From IMG/VR virus record IMGVR_UViG_3300020469_000218, positions 1-26,671 of that record: a stretch of DNA of 26,671 bases; one strand, 5' to 3'. Made by a program: the position numbers and the translations under genes. The DNA comes from a virus. Shown here piece after piece: positions 1-8,068 of this stretch. Position 1 is the stretch's first letter. Each line of letters begins with the position of its first letter. Below the pieces are notes generated by a model. The model made no database searches and was not told where the DNA came from. It saw only the letters and a program-made list of their open reading frames with translations.

Positions 1-2773
1 CCATGGGTTCGCTGTCTTGATTGGTTACACTAAAATTATTAGCATTATTATATGTAGCAGTTGAGATATCCCAAGGAGTTGATAAATCCATCATACGCAC
101 AGAATCAAATTGCGTTCCAACCACATACATTTTTGTTCCATCAGGCTTGAAAAATATTCCTTCTGGGAAACCTTCCACTGAACTTATAGATAAAGTTATA
201 TTATTATACGAAACAGTACTTAAATCATATGGAGTTGACAAGTTATATTCGTATACTGTTTTGTTGTCACCGTTCAGAACAAACAATTTTGTTCCATCAG
301 GTTTAAATTTCATTGAAGCTGGTGTGATTGAACTACCCATAGAGGTTACTAGACCAAACGATACACTATCATACGACATTGAAGCATCTGTCACTTCATA
401 TGGTGTTGCCAAACTATATTGATAGATAAGGTTTGCGTTGGCATCTGCAATGTATGCTTTTGTACCATCTGGTTTAAACCCTAGTGCATATGGGCGGTTA
501 GCATTTGCATCACCTGACATTCCAGCTTGATAAGTAAGTGGTGATTTGTGCATCCAAACTGCGTTAGAAAGTGTACCTGCTGCTTCACTTCCTTTAAAAA
601 CATAAACAGCTCCTGCTTTAACTATATCAGCACCTGCAAATTCAGTAACCATTGATCCCGGAAGAACAAAGTTTGTACCTGATTGTGAAGTACCTATATA
701 ACCCCTGTTTGTGCCAATAGTAACTTTAAAGTCTTGAATATATCCTCGATAATCGTTAGAATCTGAAGCATCAAATTGTCCAATATGTAATGTTGAGAAT
801 CCAGTATTAGGACTATGCCATTGACCTTTATAAAGACCATCATAATAAAAACGTTTAGCACCACTATCACATACAATAGCAATATGATGCCACCCTGATC
901 CAATACCAATGTCATTAGCATCATTACTAGAACCATTGAAATCAAAGGTTGAGCTGTTATTGATACCAAATAAGAATCTACCACCTACATCAGCACTTGA
1001 TATAGCCCAGTTACTGTTTGAAGTGCTATTAAGTGAGTAAAACCATCCTTCAATAACAAATGTACCTGTAGCACTTGATGGTATAGGAGTACTTAGTACA
1101 TATTGATTGGCTGCACCTATTCCAATCGTTCCTTTATAACTATTAGCATATGCTGGAGTAGTCCATTTTACTTGTTCTGTAGAATTACTACTTGCAGGAC
1201 CATCAGTTAAAGTTGCTTGAGTACTAGATGAACCTGTAATTGAATGACTTACATCATCCATTGCGTGTGTGCTATCAAAAGGTAATGCCAAAACTACACC
1301 ACTGGCATATGAGTCGCTTCTAAGCGATGTTACTGGTGTTTTATGTCCATGACGGGCTCCAACAGCAATTGTATCACTATTAGCATTTATTACTACACTA
1401 TCAAGTGATGAAAAATCATCTCCAGGTTGACCATCACTTGGAGTTATTGTTCCATTATGACTCCATGTTGTGCCTGTTAATGTATAGATATGCACTTGGC
1501 CTGATGTTGAATTAGAGTTATCTCTATCACCTACTATCAGAATATTTCCAACTATATCTAAACCATCACCATAACGCCTATTATTACTAGGAACATTTGA
1601 TTTAACTTTTTGTCTATATGTCCATGTAGTTCCTGATCTACTATAATAATAAACACTACCTTGATGATTATCATCGTATGGTGTAGCTATAAGTAAATTA
1701 TCACCTGATATTTTTACTCCACCGACACTATGTTGTACGTACTGAGTATTACTAGGAACAATATTACCACCTTGTTGTGACCATGTTGTCCCTGTTCTTA
1801 CCCATATCTGCACACCACCTGTATTAGTTGCTCCTCCGTTATCAAATCCAGTCATTCCAACCGCTAAATTATCACCATCTAACGAAACTCTACCAGCAAA
1901 ACCACTATTAATAGTTGGGCCATTTATAGTTTGTTGTAAACTCCATGCATCTGATTCACTGGCTCTAGTATAAACTCTTACTGCTCCTCTATAATTATCT
2001 TCAGCAGTACTGCCTACAACCAATGTAGTCTCATCCATATCCATACAATTACCAAATCTTTGTTCTGCAGCTGATGCTGGATGATTAAAAAGTGTTGTAG
2101 TTGCATTAGGCCAATCTGGTCCTATTGAAATTGTCATTGTTAATGTATCAGCGACTGTATTAATACCATCTGTGGCGGATATTGTAATTGTCTCACTTGT
2201 AGCTGCAATTGGATTATCAAATGTTATTGTATTATTTGCTTGATGTACTGTTATAGTAGCATTTGCTGTTGCAGATGCTGTTACAGTATATGGTGTATCT
2301 TCAGGTTCATTAACTGTATAATTTATATCCACAGATCCGCCTGAACCCATTGATATACTAGAGACACCTAAGGATAAAGAAGGTGATAAGTTTACTGTTG
2401 CAACCTTATACCATCCAGACCCATCAGTAATAAACAATGAATCTGTATCTGTTACATATACTTGAGATCCCGCAATAAGTCCTGTTATAGGTAATTGAGA
2501 TGCAGAAGAATAATTGGTTAATATATTACCAGCAAATTGAGCTAGACTAACATTAGCATGCGTACTATCATCTTTTTGTATTACTAAGGTATTGCCACTA
2601 ACAGACATTGAAGATATTCCGACACTTTTGTTTTCAAGATCGGATACTTGAGAAGAAGACATCGTCGATACATGTCTCCATTTATTTTTATCGCTGTTAT
2701 ACCGCATTGCTTTACCTTGAATAATGAATAACTCATTATTGCTAGGATTACTTGGAAAATCTATTACTGGCAT
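1..2773 (-). CDS. Giant multi-domain adhesin-like tail/virion protein (C-terminus cut by window edge)
   Basis: The frame is open from the ATG at 2771-2773 to the left edge (about 924 codons; I checked every in-frame triplet and found no stop), so the C-terminus lies outside the window. The start is supported by an AAGGAA ribosome site overlapping the stop of the upstream gene. Visible domains: residues about 10-125 are a diverged version of the module that ends the next two genes (FITDGSGWYKVA here, YVTDGSGWFKVA there). Residues 125-220 are Ig/cadherin-like. Residues 220-480 are FG-GAP-like propeller repeats of the type RSGTTWxxxQ. Residues 490-690 resemble a LamG/concanavalin fold (EGWFYSL then GWHHIAIV). 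From about 740 on there are YVTN-type propeller blades with FKPDGTK motifs. LamG and propeller folds commonly bind glycans or other surfaces, so host recognition is a reasonable inference. It is the last visible gene of the unit starting at 4810. Confidence 0.85.
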   Translation of the reverse strand, partial: MPVIDFPSNPSNNELFIIQGKAMRYNSDKNKWRHVSTMSSSQVSDLENKSVGISSMSVSGNTLVIQKDDSTHANVSLAQFAGNILTNYSSASQLPITGLIAGSQVYVTDTDSLFITDGSGWYKVATVNLSPSLSLGVSSISMGSGGSVDINYTVNEPEDTPYTVTASATANATITVHQANNTITFDNPIAATSETITISATDGINTVADTLTMTISIGPDWPNATTTLFNHPASAAEQRFGNCMDMDETTLVVGSTAEDNYRGAVRVYTRASESDAWSLQQTINGPTINSGFAGRVSLDGDNLAVGMTGFDNGGATNTGGVQIWVRTGTTWSQQGGNIVPSNTQYVQHSVGGVKISGDNLLIATPYDDNHQGSVYYYSRSGTTWTYRQKVKSNVPSNNRRYGDGLDIVGNILIVGDRDNSNSTSGQVHIYTLTGTTWSHNGTITPSDGQPGDDFSSLDSVVINANSDTIAVGARHGHKTPVTSLRSDSYASGVVLALPFDSTHAMDDVSHSITGSSSTQATLTDGPASSNSTEQVKWTTPAYANSYKGTIGIGAANQYVLSTPIPSSATGTFVIEGWFYSLNSTSNSNWAISSADVGGRFLFGINNSSTFDFNGSSNDANDIGIGSGWHHIAIVCDSGAKRFYYDGLYKGQWHSPNTGFSTLHIGQFDASDSNDYRGYIQDFKVTIGTNRGYIGTSQSGTNFVLPGSMVTEFAGADIVKAGAVYVFKGSEAAGTLSNAVWMHKSPLTYQAGMSGDANANRPYALGFKPDGTKAYIADANANLIYQYSLATPYEVTDASMSYDSVSFGLVTSMGSSITPASMKFKPDGTKLFVLNGDNKTVYEYNLSTPYDLSTVSYNNITLSISSVEGFPEGIFFKPDGTKMYVVGTQFDSVRMMDLSTPWDISTATYNNANNFSVTNQDSEPM

Positions 2774-2781
2774 TTATTTTA

Positions 2782-3078
2782 TTCCTTATTAAACTGGTTG
2801 TGAATTAGCTACTTTGAACCATCCTGATCCATCAGTAACATAAAGATAACCTGTATCTAATGCTATTGCTTGATCGCCTGATTGCAAACTAGAAAACGGA
2901 AATATGGAAGCATTCGCATAAGTTTCTGTTCTACCAGCAAAAGCATCGACACTGACAGTAACCCCGTCCACATTTAAATCTAAATCTGATTCAAGTTGTG
3001 CGTTCTGAACGCCTCTTGATCTTTTTCTTGATGAAGATATTCCATCTAAATCAGATGCTCTAGCGGGTCTCCACCTAC
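2782..3078. repeat. Direct repeat copy A (297 bp, pair with 4426-4722)
   Basis: Ungapped alignment by eye with 4426-4722 gives about 32 mismatches in 297 positions (roughly 89% identity), mostly at synonymous positions. The repeat covers the 3' part of the 542-aa gene, its stop codon and the ribosome site of the following gene. Confidence 0.9.
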
Positions 3079-4417
3079 TTTTGGCAGCATTCCATTTGAA
3101 ATTTCTACCTTGATGTATATGTGTATCTCCATCCTGAATGGCTGCAGCTTCTGTTGCTGTTGGTGTATAATAATGTACTAAACCATCTCTTTCATTAGAA
3201 TTTTCTGGGTTTTTACAATTAGCCCATAATATATGGTTACCTGTACTATCCATAAACACTCTATTTTCGCCAGTTGATCCTGCAGATGATGTAATTGATT
3301 GTTTGTATGTCCAGGTTGTTCCGACTCTTTGATAAGTCCAATTAGGAAAATTATTTTGGCCAATTGTTCCTATAATTACTCTAGATCCATCATCATTAAA
3401 TGAAAATGTTTTACCAAAATAGTATCCTGTACTGCCACCATGTGCTTTTGTTATAGTAGTTTCTTCAGCGTATGAAGTTCCGTTCCATTTTCCAATCCAC
3501 AATCTACCGTTACCAAAATTATTTGTAGAGTGCCTGAATCCTATTCCTATATAATTACCGTCACCACTCATATTCATACAATTAGCATATGATGCATACC
3601 ATCCGGTTTGATCTATTGTAGTTTCATTTGCTAGAGACCATGTTGTTCCTGATCTTGTATAAACATATATTATAACAGTATCTCCAGTAGGCAAATTATC
3701 TGTTTTAGACATAACTACTATCTTATCACCACTATTATTAATCGCAACGTTTGACGCACCTTTAGTTGGTGTAATTGTTTGTTGGGCTGCCCAAGTGCCA
3801 CCAGTTTTTGCAAAAATACTAATAAATGATGATGGTCCACCAGGAACATCTGCAGAAGCGGCTTGAACTACGTAATTTCCATTACCTGAAATTTGGCAAC
3901 CATTACTTGTTATGTATTCTATACTATTACCTGTATGCCCAAATGCAAATGACCATGTTGATCCAGATCTGCTCCATATTTCAAATCTGCCTTTATTATA
4001 AATGCTGGTCATAGTACCACCAATTACTATAGTCTCACCGGCTAAATCCATATCTACCCATCGTCTGGACATATCATCTTTAGACCAATAACCAAAATAA
4101 TCAGCTCCTGAATTTGAATAAGGTAGGTTACTCTCTATTGTTTGTTGGTGGGTTATTGTATTTCCACTTCTTGTTAATATTTGTGGAAATCCTCCAAAAC
4201 CATCATTTTGACCTGCACGAGGAGTTGCGTTTGAAATCAATATATATTCTGCATTAGCAGAGGCGGCCATATCAATTCCATCATGAGATTTTGTTCTATC
4301 AGTGAATTGTTGAAGGCTTGGGTAACTATTTAGTAAACTTGATGATACATTTGCTTGAAATGTTAAAGTAGCCAACCCAGTATTACTACTACTTGTTGTT
4401 GGTAAAGATAGAGCCAT
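2789..4417 (-). CDS. Beta-propeller tail/virion protein with duplicated C-terminal module
   Basis: A 542-aa protein. Residues about 20-425 contain repeated blades ending in motifs such as WSRSGSTW, YTRSGTTW and YQRVGTTW, each followed by a GDG/SGDG-type loop. This resembles FG-GAP/integrin-alpha or WD-type propellers seen in phage adhesins. Residues about 430-542 form a compact module containing a RWRPARASDLDG stretch and ending in YVTDGSGWFKVA, almost identical to the whole of the neighbouring 125-aa protein. The module is C-terminal here but N-terminal in the next gene, so it looks like a movable docking or oligomerisation unit. The gene starts 15 nt after the 125-aa gene ends, with an AAGGAA ribosome site. 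I infer a virion adhesin, probably a fibre or baseplate decoration; the exact receptor or particle position is not visible. Confidence 0.85.
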   Translation of the reverse strand: MALSLPTTSSSNTGLATLTFQANVSSSLLNSYPSLQQFTDRTKSHDGIDMAASANAEYILISNATPRAGQNDGFGGFPQILTRSGNTITHQQTIESNLPYSNSGADYFGYWSKDDMSRRWVDMDLAGETIVIGGTMTSIYNKGRFEIWSRSGSTWSFAFGHTGNSIEYITSNGCQISGNGNYVVQAASADVPGGPSSFISIFAKTGGTWAAQQTITPTKGASNVAINNSGDKIVVMSKTDNLPTGDTVIIYVYTRSGTTWSLANETTIDQTGWYASYANCMNMSGDGNYIGIGFRHSTNNFGNGRLWIGKWNGTSYAEETTITKAHGGSTGYYFGKTFSFNDDGSRVIIGTIGQNNFPNWTYQRVGTTWTYKQSITSSAGSTGENRVFMDSTGNHILWANCKNPENSNERDGLVHYYTPTATEAAAIQDGDTHIHQGRNFKWNAAKSRWRPARASDLDGISSSRKRSRGVQNAQLESDLDLNVDGVTVSVDAFAGRTETYANASIFPFSSLQSGDQAIALDTGYLYVTDGSGWFKVANSQPV

Positions 4418-4425
4418 GTTTATAT

Positions 4426-4722
4426 TTCCTTATTAAACTGGTTGTGAGTTTGCTACTTTGAACCATCCTGATCCATCAGTAACATAGAGGTATCCTGTAT
4501 CTAAAGCAATGGCTTGATCGCCTGATTGCAGACTGTCGAATGGAAATATAGATGCATTAGCATAAGTCTCAGTTCTGCCAGCAAAGGCATCAATACTAAC
4601 AGTAACACCATCTATATTTAAATCTAAATCTGATTCAAGTTGTGCGTTCTCAACGCCTCTTGATCTTTTTCTTGATGAGGATATTCCATCTAAATCAGAT
4701 GCTTTAGCAGGTCTCCACCTAC
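4426..4722. repeat. Direct repeat copy B (297 bp, pair with 2782-3078)
   Basis: This is the second copy of the duplication. It lies within the 125-aa gene and includes the downstream ribosome site. The two copies start 1644 bp apart, a multiple of three. Homologous recombination between them would remove the propeller-coding region and restore a single intact 125-aa gene. Confidence 0.9.
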
Positions 4723-4810
4723 CTTTAGATGCATTGAATTTGAATTTTCTACCTTCGTGAGTGTGTTCTGCTCCATCCGATGGAGAAGATGGTAAATTTA
4801 AATTTGCCAT
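4433..4810 (-). CDS. Stand-alone copy of the fibre C-terminal module, 125 aa
   Basis: After a short leader of about 12 residues, essentially the whole protein matches the last ~112 residues of the 542-aa propeller protein, including the RWRPAKASDLDG stretch, the basic SSRKRSRG patch and the ending YVTDGSGWFKVANSQPV. It is the first gene after a T4-type late promoter (4840-4847) and has a clear ribosome site (AAAGAGGT) upstream of the ATG. It is probably a virion structural protein. It could be an unadorned alternative to the propeller-bearing version, or the remnant left when an adhesin domain was lost or gained. No enzymatic motif is seen. Confidence 0.85.
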   Translation of the reverse strand: MANLNLPSSPSDGAEHTHEGRKFKFNASKGRWRPAKASDLDGISSSRKRSRGVENAQLESDLDLNIDGVTVSIDAFAGRTETYANASIFPFDSLQSGDQAIALDTGYLYVTDGSGWFKVANSQPV

Positions 4811-4839
4811 TATTACCTCTTTTTAAAAAATGTTTTAAT

Positions 4840-4847
4840 TATTTATA
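4840..4847 (-). promoter_or_regulatory. T4-type late promoter TATAAATA
   Basis: On the minus strand the site reads TATAAATA, the late-promoter consensus of T4 and of marine T4-like phages (recognised by the gp55-type sigma). It lies 29 nt upstream of the 125-aa gene's ATG and directly follows a terminator, so it should start the unit 4810 to 1. Confidence 0.7.
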
Positions 4848-4849
4848 AT

Positions 4850-4881
4850 AAAAAAAGGCAGAGATCACATAGACCTCTACC
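4850..4881 (-). terminator. Rho-independent terminator after the 547-aa fibre gene
   Basis: On the minus strand a 10-bp stem (GGTAGAGGTC with GATCTCTGCC, two G-U pairs) closes a 5-nt loop and is followed by a run of seven Ts. It starts 15 nt after the fibre gene's stop. It separates that gene from the late promoter at 4840-4847. Confidence 0.88.
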
Positions 4882-4896
4882 TATAATATTTTTTTA

Positions 4897-6540
4897 TTAA
4901 GCAGAAACGTTTGTGCGCTTAATCTTAATAGTACCACTATTATTGGCTGGTGTAGCTAATAATGATAAGTTGCCTGCTGATAATGATGCATCTAATGTCA
5001 TTAATGAAGCATTAGTTATTAATGTACCATATTCAGTTAAGTAAACATCTGTACCATCTTGTGTTACGTTAACCATTGTAAAATGCTTGTCTGTTCCTGA
5101 TGTACATTCAACAATATACTGAGCTGCACTATATGTTGCAATTGCAAATGAATCAACAGTTATTTGACTTGTTGATGAAACAGTTGTTGTTGATGTTGTA
5201 GGTAATTTGTCTAATGTTACATCAAATGTTGAAGCATCATCTCTAGTAAATGTAAGAGTATTGTTACTTGATGTCCATCCTGCACCTTGTGTTGATGTAT
5301 TTGCTCTTAGAGCTACATCAAACGTAGAAGCATCTGCTCTTGTAATAGTTAAAGTACTATTAGCTGAGGCAAAGGCTGCACTTGATGAAGATGTGTTAGC
5401 CGGTGTTGGAACAACAGCTACAAAAGCACCATCATAGTAGATGTAAAGATCAGCGTCATCACTGTCATACCATAAATCACCTTCTAGTGGTGATGATGGA
5501 GCAGTATTAGAAACTGTAGTTGCAGATGTTATAATTGACATATCAAATGTAGAACCATCTGCTCTTGTCATTGTTAATGTACTATTAGCAACTGTATATG
5601 CACCAGATGATGTAGATGTATTAGCAATAAGGGTTGTGTTTGCAACGCCTGTCAAGACAACATCAAATGTACTTGCATCATCTCTTGTTATTGTTAAAGT
5701 GTTATTAGCAACAGTATATGCACCAGAAGCAGCTGATGTATTAGCAATATTTGATAAATCAGTACCTGTTGCAATATTAATATAGGTAGAACCATCTTCG
5801 GTTACTTGCCATTTATCTGTTGATTCATTCCATCTTAATGCTACGTTTGCACTTGATCCACGCTCGATTTCAATACCAGCATTTAATGAAGGAGTTCCGG
5901 TTTGACCTGAAGCTAAAGTAATGATAGCATCATTTACAACTAAATTATTTGTATCAATATTTGTTGTTGTTCCCTGAACAGTTAAGTTGCCAGAAATTGT
6001 AAGATCATCAATTGTTAGATCAGACATTGCTACATCAAATGTACTTGCATCATCTCTTGTAAATACAAATGTACCGTTAGAGCCTGTAAATGCAGCACTT
6101 GATACAGATGTGTTTGCTCTTAATGCAACATCTGTAGCTGTTCCATCATCTCTTGTAAATGTAAGAGTTGAGTTAGCAGCAGCAAAAGCAGCACTTGCTA
6201 AAGATGTATTAGCTCTTAAAGCTACATCTAAAGTTGTACTATCAGCTCTTGTTAATGTTAATGTGCTATTAGCAGCAGCAAAAGCAGCAGATTGTGTTTG
6301 TGATCCAATGTCTACAGATGTTGTAGTTGAATCTGCTCTTGTAAATACAATCGTATTGTTACCGGCTGTAAAAGCAGCAGATGCTAATGATGTGTTAGAA
6401 GCAGATGCAACTAATTGATCATCAACATATTTCTTTGTGGCTGCATCAGTATTTGCAGTCGGAGTAGCAAGATTGATAATCTTGTTACTATTTGAGTTAA
6501 CGCCATACTGGGCGAGAAATTCTTTATTAATGGTCGCCAT
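4897..6540 (-). CDS. Repeat-rich tail fibre-like virion protein, 547 aa
   Basis: The N-terminus (residues 1-45) ends in DAATKKYVDDQL, a signature common in marine T4-like fibre proteins. Eight units of about 30 residues follow, of the form SAAFxxxNSTLTxTRxDxSTFDVxL, at about 49-78, 82-110, 112-141, 144-172, 268-296, 308-336, 382-411 and 414-443. Two inserts interrupt them: residues 175-260 (LTVQGTTTN then RWNESTDKWQVTEDG) and residues 340-380 (SPLEGDLWYDSDDADLYIYY). Residues about 452-547 form a C-terminal domain shared with the 323-aa fibre protein (QYIVE, TDVYLTEYGT, IKIKRT). Such repeats suggest an elongated trimeric beta-rich fibre. It is a single-gene unit between late promoter candidates and a strong terminator, with a GGAG ribosome site. 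Confidence 0.88.
   Translation of the reverse strand: MATINKEFLAQYGVNSNSNKIINLATPTANTDAATKKYVDDQLVASASNTSLASAAFTAGNNTIVFTRADSTTTSVDIGSQTQSAAFAAANSTLTLTRADSTTLDVALRANTSLASAAFAAANSTLTFTRDDGTATDVALRANTSVSSAAFTGSNGTFVFTRDDASTFDVAMSDLTIDDLTISGNLTVQGTTTNIDTNNLVVNDAIITLASGQTGTPSLNAGIEIERGSSANVALRWNESTDKWQVTEDGSTYINIATGTDLSNIANTSAASGAYTVANNTLTITRDDASTFDVVLTGVANTTLIANTSTSSGAYTVANSTLTMTRADGSTFDMSIITSATTVSNTAPSSPLEGDLWYDSDDADLYIYYDGAFVAVVPTPANTSSSSAAFASANSTLTITRADASTFDVALRANTSTQGAGWTSSNNTLTFTRDDASTFDVTLDKLPTTSTTTVSSTSQITVDSFAIATYSAAQYIVECTSGTDKHFTMVNVTQDGTDVYLTEYGTLITNASLMTLDASLSAGNLSLLATPANNSGTIKIKRTNVSA
5212..6396 (-). repeat. Eight ~90-bp coding repeats in the 547-aa fibre gene
   Basis: The eight ~30-residue units are also recognisable at DNA level (recurring minus-strand equivalents of ACTAGAGATGATGCATC and of TTTGATGTAGC). 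They are grouped four, two and two, separated by two unrelated inserts. Such arrays can expand or contract by recombination and so change fibre length. Confidence 0.8.
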
Positions 6541-6614
6541 TATTTTTCTCCAGAACTAGTTATTAGAAAATCTTCCGTTTTTGCAATATAATATAAGCAT
6601 TATGCACATACATT

Positions 6615-6622
6615 TATTTATA
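6615..6622 (-). promoter_or_regulatory. T4-type late promoter candidate (TATAAATA)
   Basis: The minus strand reads TATAAATA, 74 nt upstream of the 547-aa fibre gene's ATG. It is the nearer of two such matches in the 172-bp gap. This would give a leader of about 60 nt. Confidence 0.55.
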
Positions 6623-6676
6623 ATAATTTATGTATCAAATGGATATATTAGTATCAAATTTTTAAAAATATTTTTA

Positions 6677-6697
6677 TGTATAATCAATTGTTATACA
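6677..6697 (-). other. Weak stem-loop after the 323-aa fibre gene
   Basis: Perfect 7-bp arms (TGTATAA/TTATACA) enclose a 7-nt loop and are followed on the minus strand by an A/T-rich stretch including TTTTT. It may be a weak terminator or an RNA end-stabilising hairpin. The stem is AT-rich and the T-run is not immediately adjacent, so this is tentative. Confidence 0.35.
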
Positions 6698-6701
6698 CGG
6701 A

Positions 6702-6709
6702 TATTTATA
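6702..6709 (-). promoter_or_regulatory. Second late promoter candidate (TATAAATA)
   Basis: The minus strand reads TATAAATA immediately after the stop codon of the 323-aa gene, 161 nt before the 547-aa gene. The stem-loop at 6677-6697 would lie in its leader. It may be an alternative start or a chance match in AT-rich DNA. Confidence 0.4.
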
Positions 6710-6712
6710 ATT

Positions 6713-7684
6713 CTACATTGTTACAGCTGTGCGATATATTTTTATATCCATCGATGTAGATATGGTTGGTGTTACTATTAAATTTATGTGTGAACCAGAC
6801 ATATTAGCTGAAAAAATACCTAAATCTGAGTTGGTAGATATTTTGCCAAATTCAGATATATAGACATCATTAGTATCATATACAATGTTTATTTGAGTAA
6901 ATTGTTTACTAGATGTGGAATTTATTTCTACTAAATATTGAGAAGAAGAATATAAACTTTTAGAATAAGAATCTATAACTGTTGATGACAATGACGATGT
7001 TGTTGCAGAATTACTAGTTTTTATTACATTATTTCCAATATTAACTATATTTAATTCTACTGTGTTTGCAACAATATTATTAGCTTCAATAGTTGTGTGA
7101 GCTATATTATTTGCTTCTAATACATCTTCTAATCCAGTAAATATTTTAATATAATTTGATCCATTGTTGGTGAATTTCCATGAATCATCTGTCTCATCAA
7201 AATATAATGATGTATTAGGCAGTGCACCTCTATTAATGTTAATACCTGAATCAAATGGCGAATTTGTGTTTGCATCTACTCTAGTATTTAAATTAATAAA
7301 ATTAGTACCAATATTAAGTTCAGTACTGTTAATATATGTTATATTGCCTGTTACAGTTAAATCACCCTCAATAACGAGATTGTTTGCTACTGTATCATCA
7401 GCTAGTTGACCAAGGTCAGCAAATGACAAAACCCCATTACCGTTTGTAATAATAGTTTGCCCATTAGCACCGTCTAAGGTCGGTAATAGATATTGACTGT
7501 TAACAGATATAGAATTGGCTGATAATAAGGAAACATTTGCGCCGATTTCAAATACATTTGAGCCATTAGAACTAAACATGACTCCATCGGACATATTTAA
7601 TGCTAATTCACCAGTACCCAGATTAGTAGTATTTGGCGTACGTCCACTAACGGACGTCCGTTTGATATAAATCTTTGACGACAT
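6713..7684 (-). CDS. Tail fibre-like virion protein with GELA-type N-terminal module, 323 aa
   Basis: Residues 1-48 form the docking-type module (IYIKRTSVSGRTPN, GELALN at 25-30, FSSNG), related to the starts of the 475-aa and 963-aa proteins and resembling Mtd-N-like fibre N-termini. A LPTLDGANGQTIITNGNG motif follows, then DLTVTGNITYINSTELNIG and LYFDETDDSWKFTNNGSNYIKI, the latter matching the first insert of the 547-aa fibre. Residues about 228-323 are the same C-terminal domain as in the 547-aa fibre (QYLVEINS, NDVYISEFGK, IKIYRT). It is therefore a shorter fibre with the same tip but a different base and no long repeat shaft. A long leader with paired palindromes precedes it. Confidence 0.87.
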   Translation of the reverse strand: MSSKIYIKRTSVSGRTPNTTNLGTGELALNMSDGVMFSSNGSNVFEIGANVSLLSANSISVNSQYLLPTLDGANGQTIITNGNGVLSFADLGQLADDTVANNLVIEGDLTVTGNITYINSTELNIGTNFINLNTRVDANTNSPFDSGININRGALPNTSLYFDETDDSWKFTNNGSNYIKIFTGLEDVLEANNIAHTTIEANNIVANTVELNIVNIGNNVIKTSNSATTSSLSSTVIDSYSKSLYSSSQYLVEINSTSSKQFTQINIVYDTNDVYISEFGKISTNSDLGIFSANMSGSHINLIVTPTISTSMDIKIYRTAVTM

Positions 7685-7701
7685 ATGCGTTCCTTATTCA
7701 A

Positions 7702-7742
7702 CCTCTATATAGAGGGATAACAATAAAACCTCTATATAGAGG
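7702..7742. repeat. Two identical 14-bp perfect palindromes, CCTCTATATAGAGG
   Basis: Copies lie at 7702-7715 and 7729-7742, separated by 13 bp (27 bp centre to centre). Each is its own reverse complement, so each can form a small hairpin, or the two can pair as one 14-bp stem with a 13-nt loop. They lie in the presumed 5' leader of the 323-aa fibre gene, 18 bp upstream of its ATG, close to the ribosome site. Possible roles are operator, RNA processing or stability site, or translational control. There is no T-tract, so it is not a standard terminator. Confidence 0.8.
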
Positions 7743-7760
7743 TGATACTAAATACTTATA

Positions 7761-7767
7761 TATTTAG
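7761..7767 (-). promoter_or_regulatory. Late promoter-like CTAAATA
   Basis: The minus strand reads CTAAATA, a one-base variant of the ATAAATA core. It lies 76 nt upstream of the 323-aa gene and upstream of the paired palindromes. It is also one arm of an imperfect inverted repeat (7748-7767). No better promoter is visible in this gap. Confidence 0.4.
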
Positions 7768-7780
7768 GATATTTAAAAGT

Positions 7781-8068
7781 TTATTTTTTTGAACGTGATT
7801 TAGATAGTGAATTGTTTTTTGCTTTAGGATTTAATGCAACCTTTTTAGCTTCATATGTTTCAATTTGTTTTTCTAATGATGCAATTTTTTGTTTTTGAAG
7901 TGTATTTTGTTCCATCAAAGTAGCATTACTTTTAGAGCTGTCAGCGGTACTATTTTGTAAAACAGTAACCTGAGCTTTATATTTTATTAACTCTAATGAT
8001 AAAGTTTGTACTTCGTTCGTAAGATATTGGAGATATGTTTGATTTAATTGTTCGTCTAAAGATGACAT
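7781..8068 (-). CDS. Small coiled-coil protein, 95 aa
   Basis: Residues about 5-77 show heptad-like spacing of Leu/Ile/Val (LQYLTNEVQTLSLELIKYKAQ then LQKQKIASLEKQIETYEAKK), followed by a very basic tail (KSRSKK). No signal peptide, membrane segment or enzyme motif is seen. It lies between a strong terminator and the 323-aa fibre gene. A GAGG ribosome site supports the start. By position it could be a fibre trimerisation chaperone, a connector or a minor structural protein; the sequence alone does not decide. Confidence 0.75.
   Translation of the reverse strand: MSSLDEQLNQTYLQYLTNEVQTLSLELIKYKAQVTVLQNSTADSSKSNATLMEQNTLQKQKIASLEKQIETYEAKKVALNPKAKNNSLSKSRSKK

Noticed and set aside
694-984. Minus-strand hydrophobic 96-aa reading frame
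   Set aside because: It overlaps the giant adhesin gene in another frame of the same strand, has no ribosome site of note, and its hydrophobicity is a frame-shift artefact of AT-rich codons.
6581-6781. Plus-strand 66-aa frame in the gap before the 547-aa fibre gene
   Set aside because: It is rich in Ile/Tyr/Cys, extends antisense into the 323-aa fibre gene and has no convincing ribosome site.
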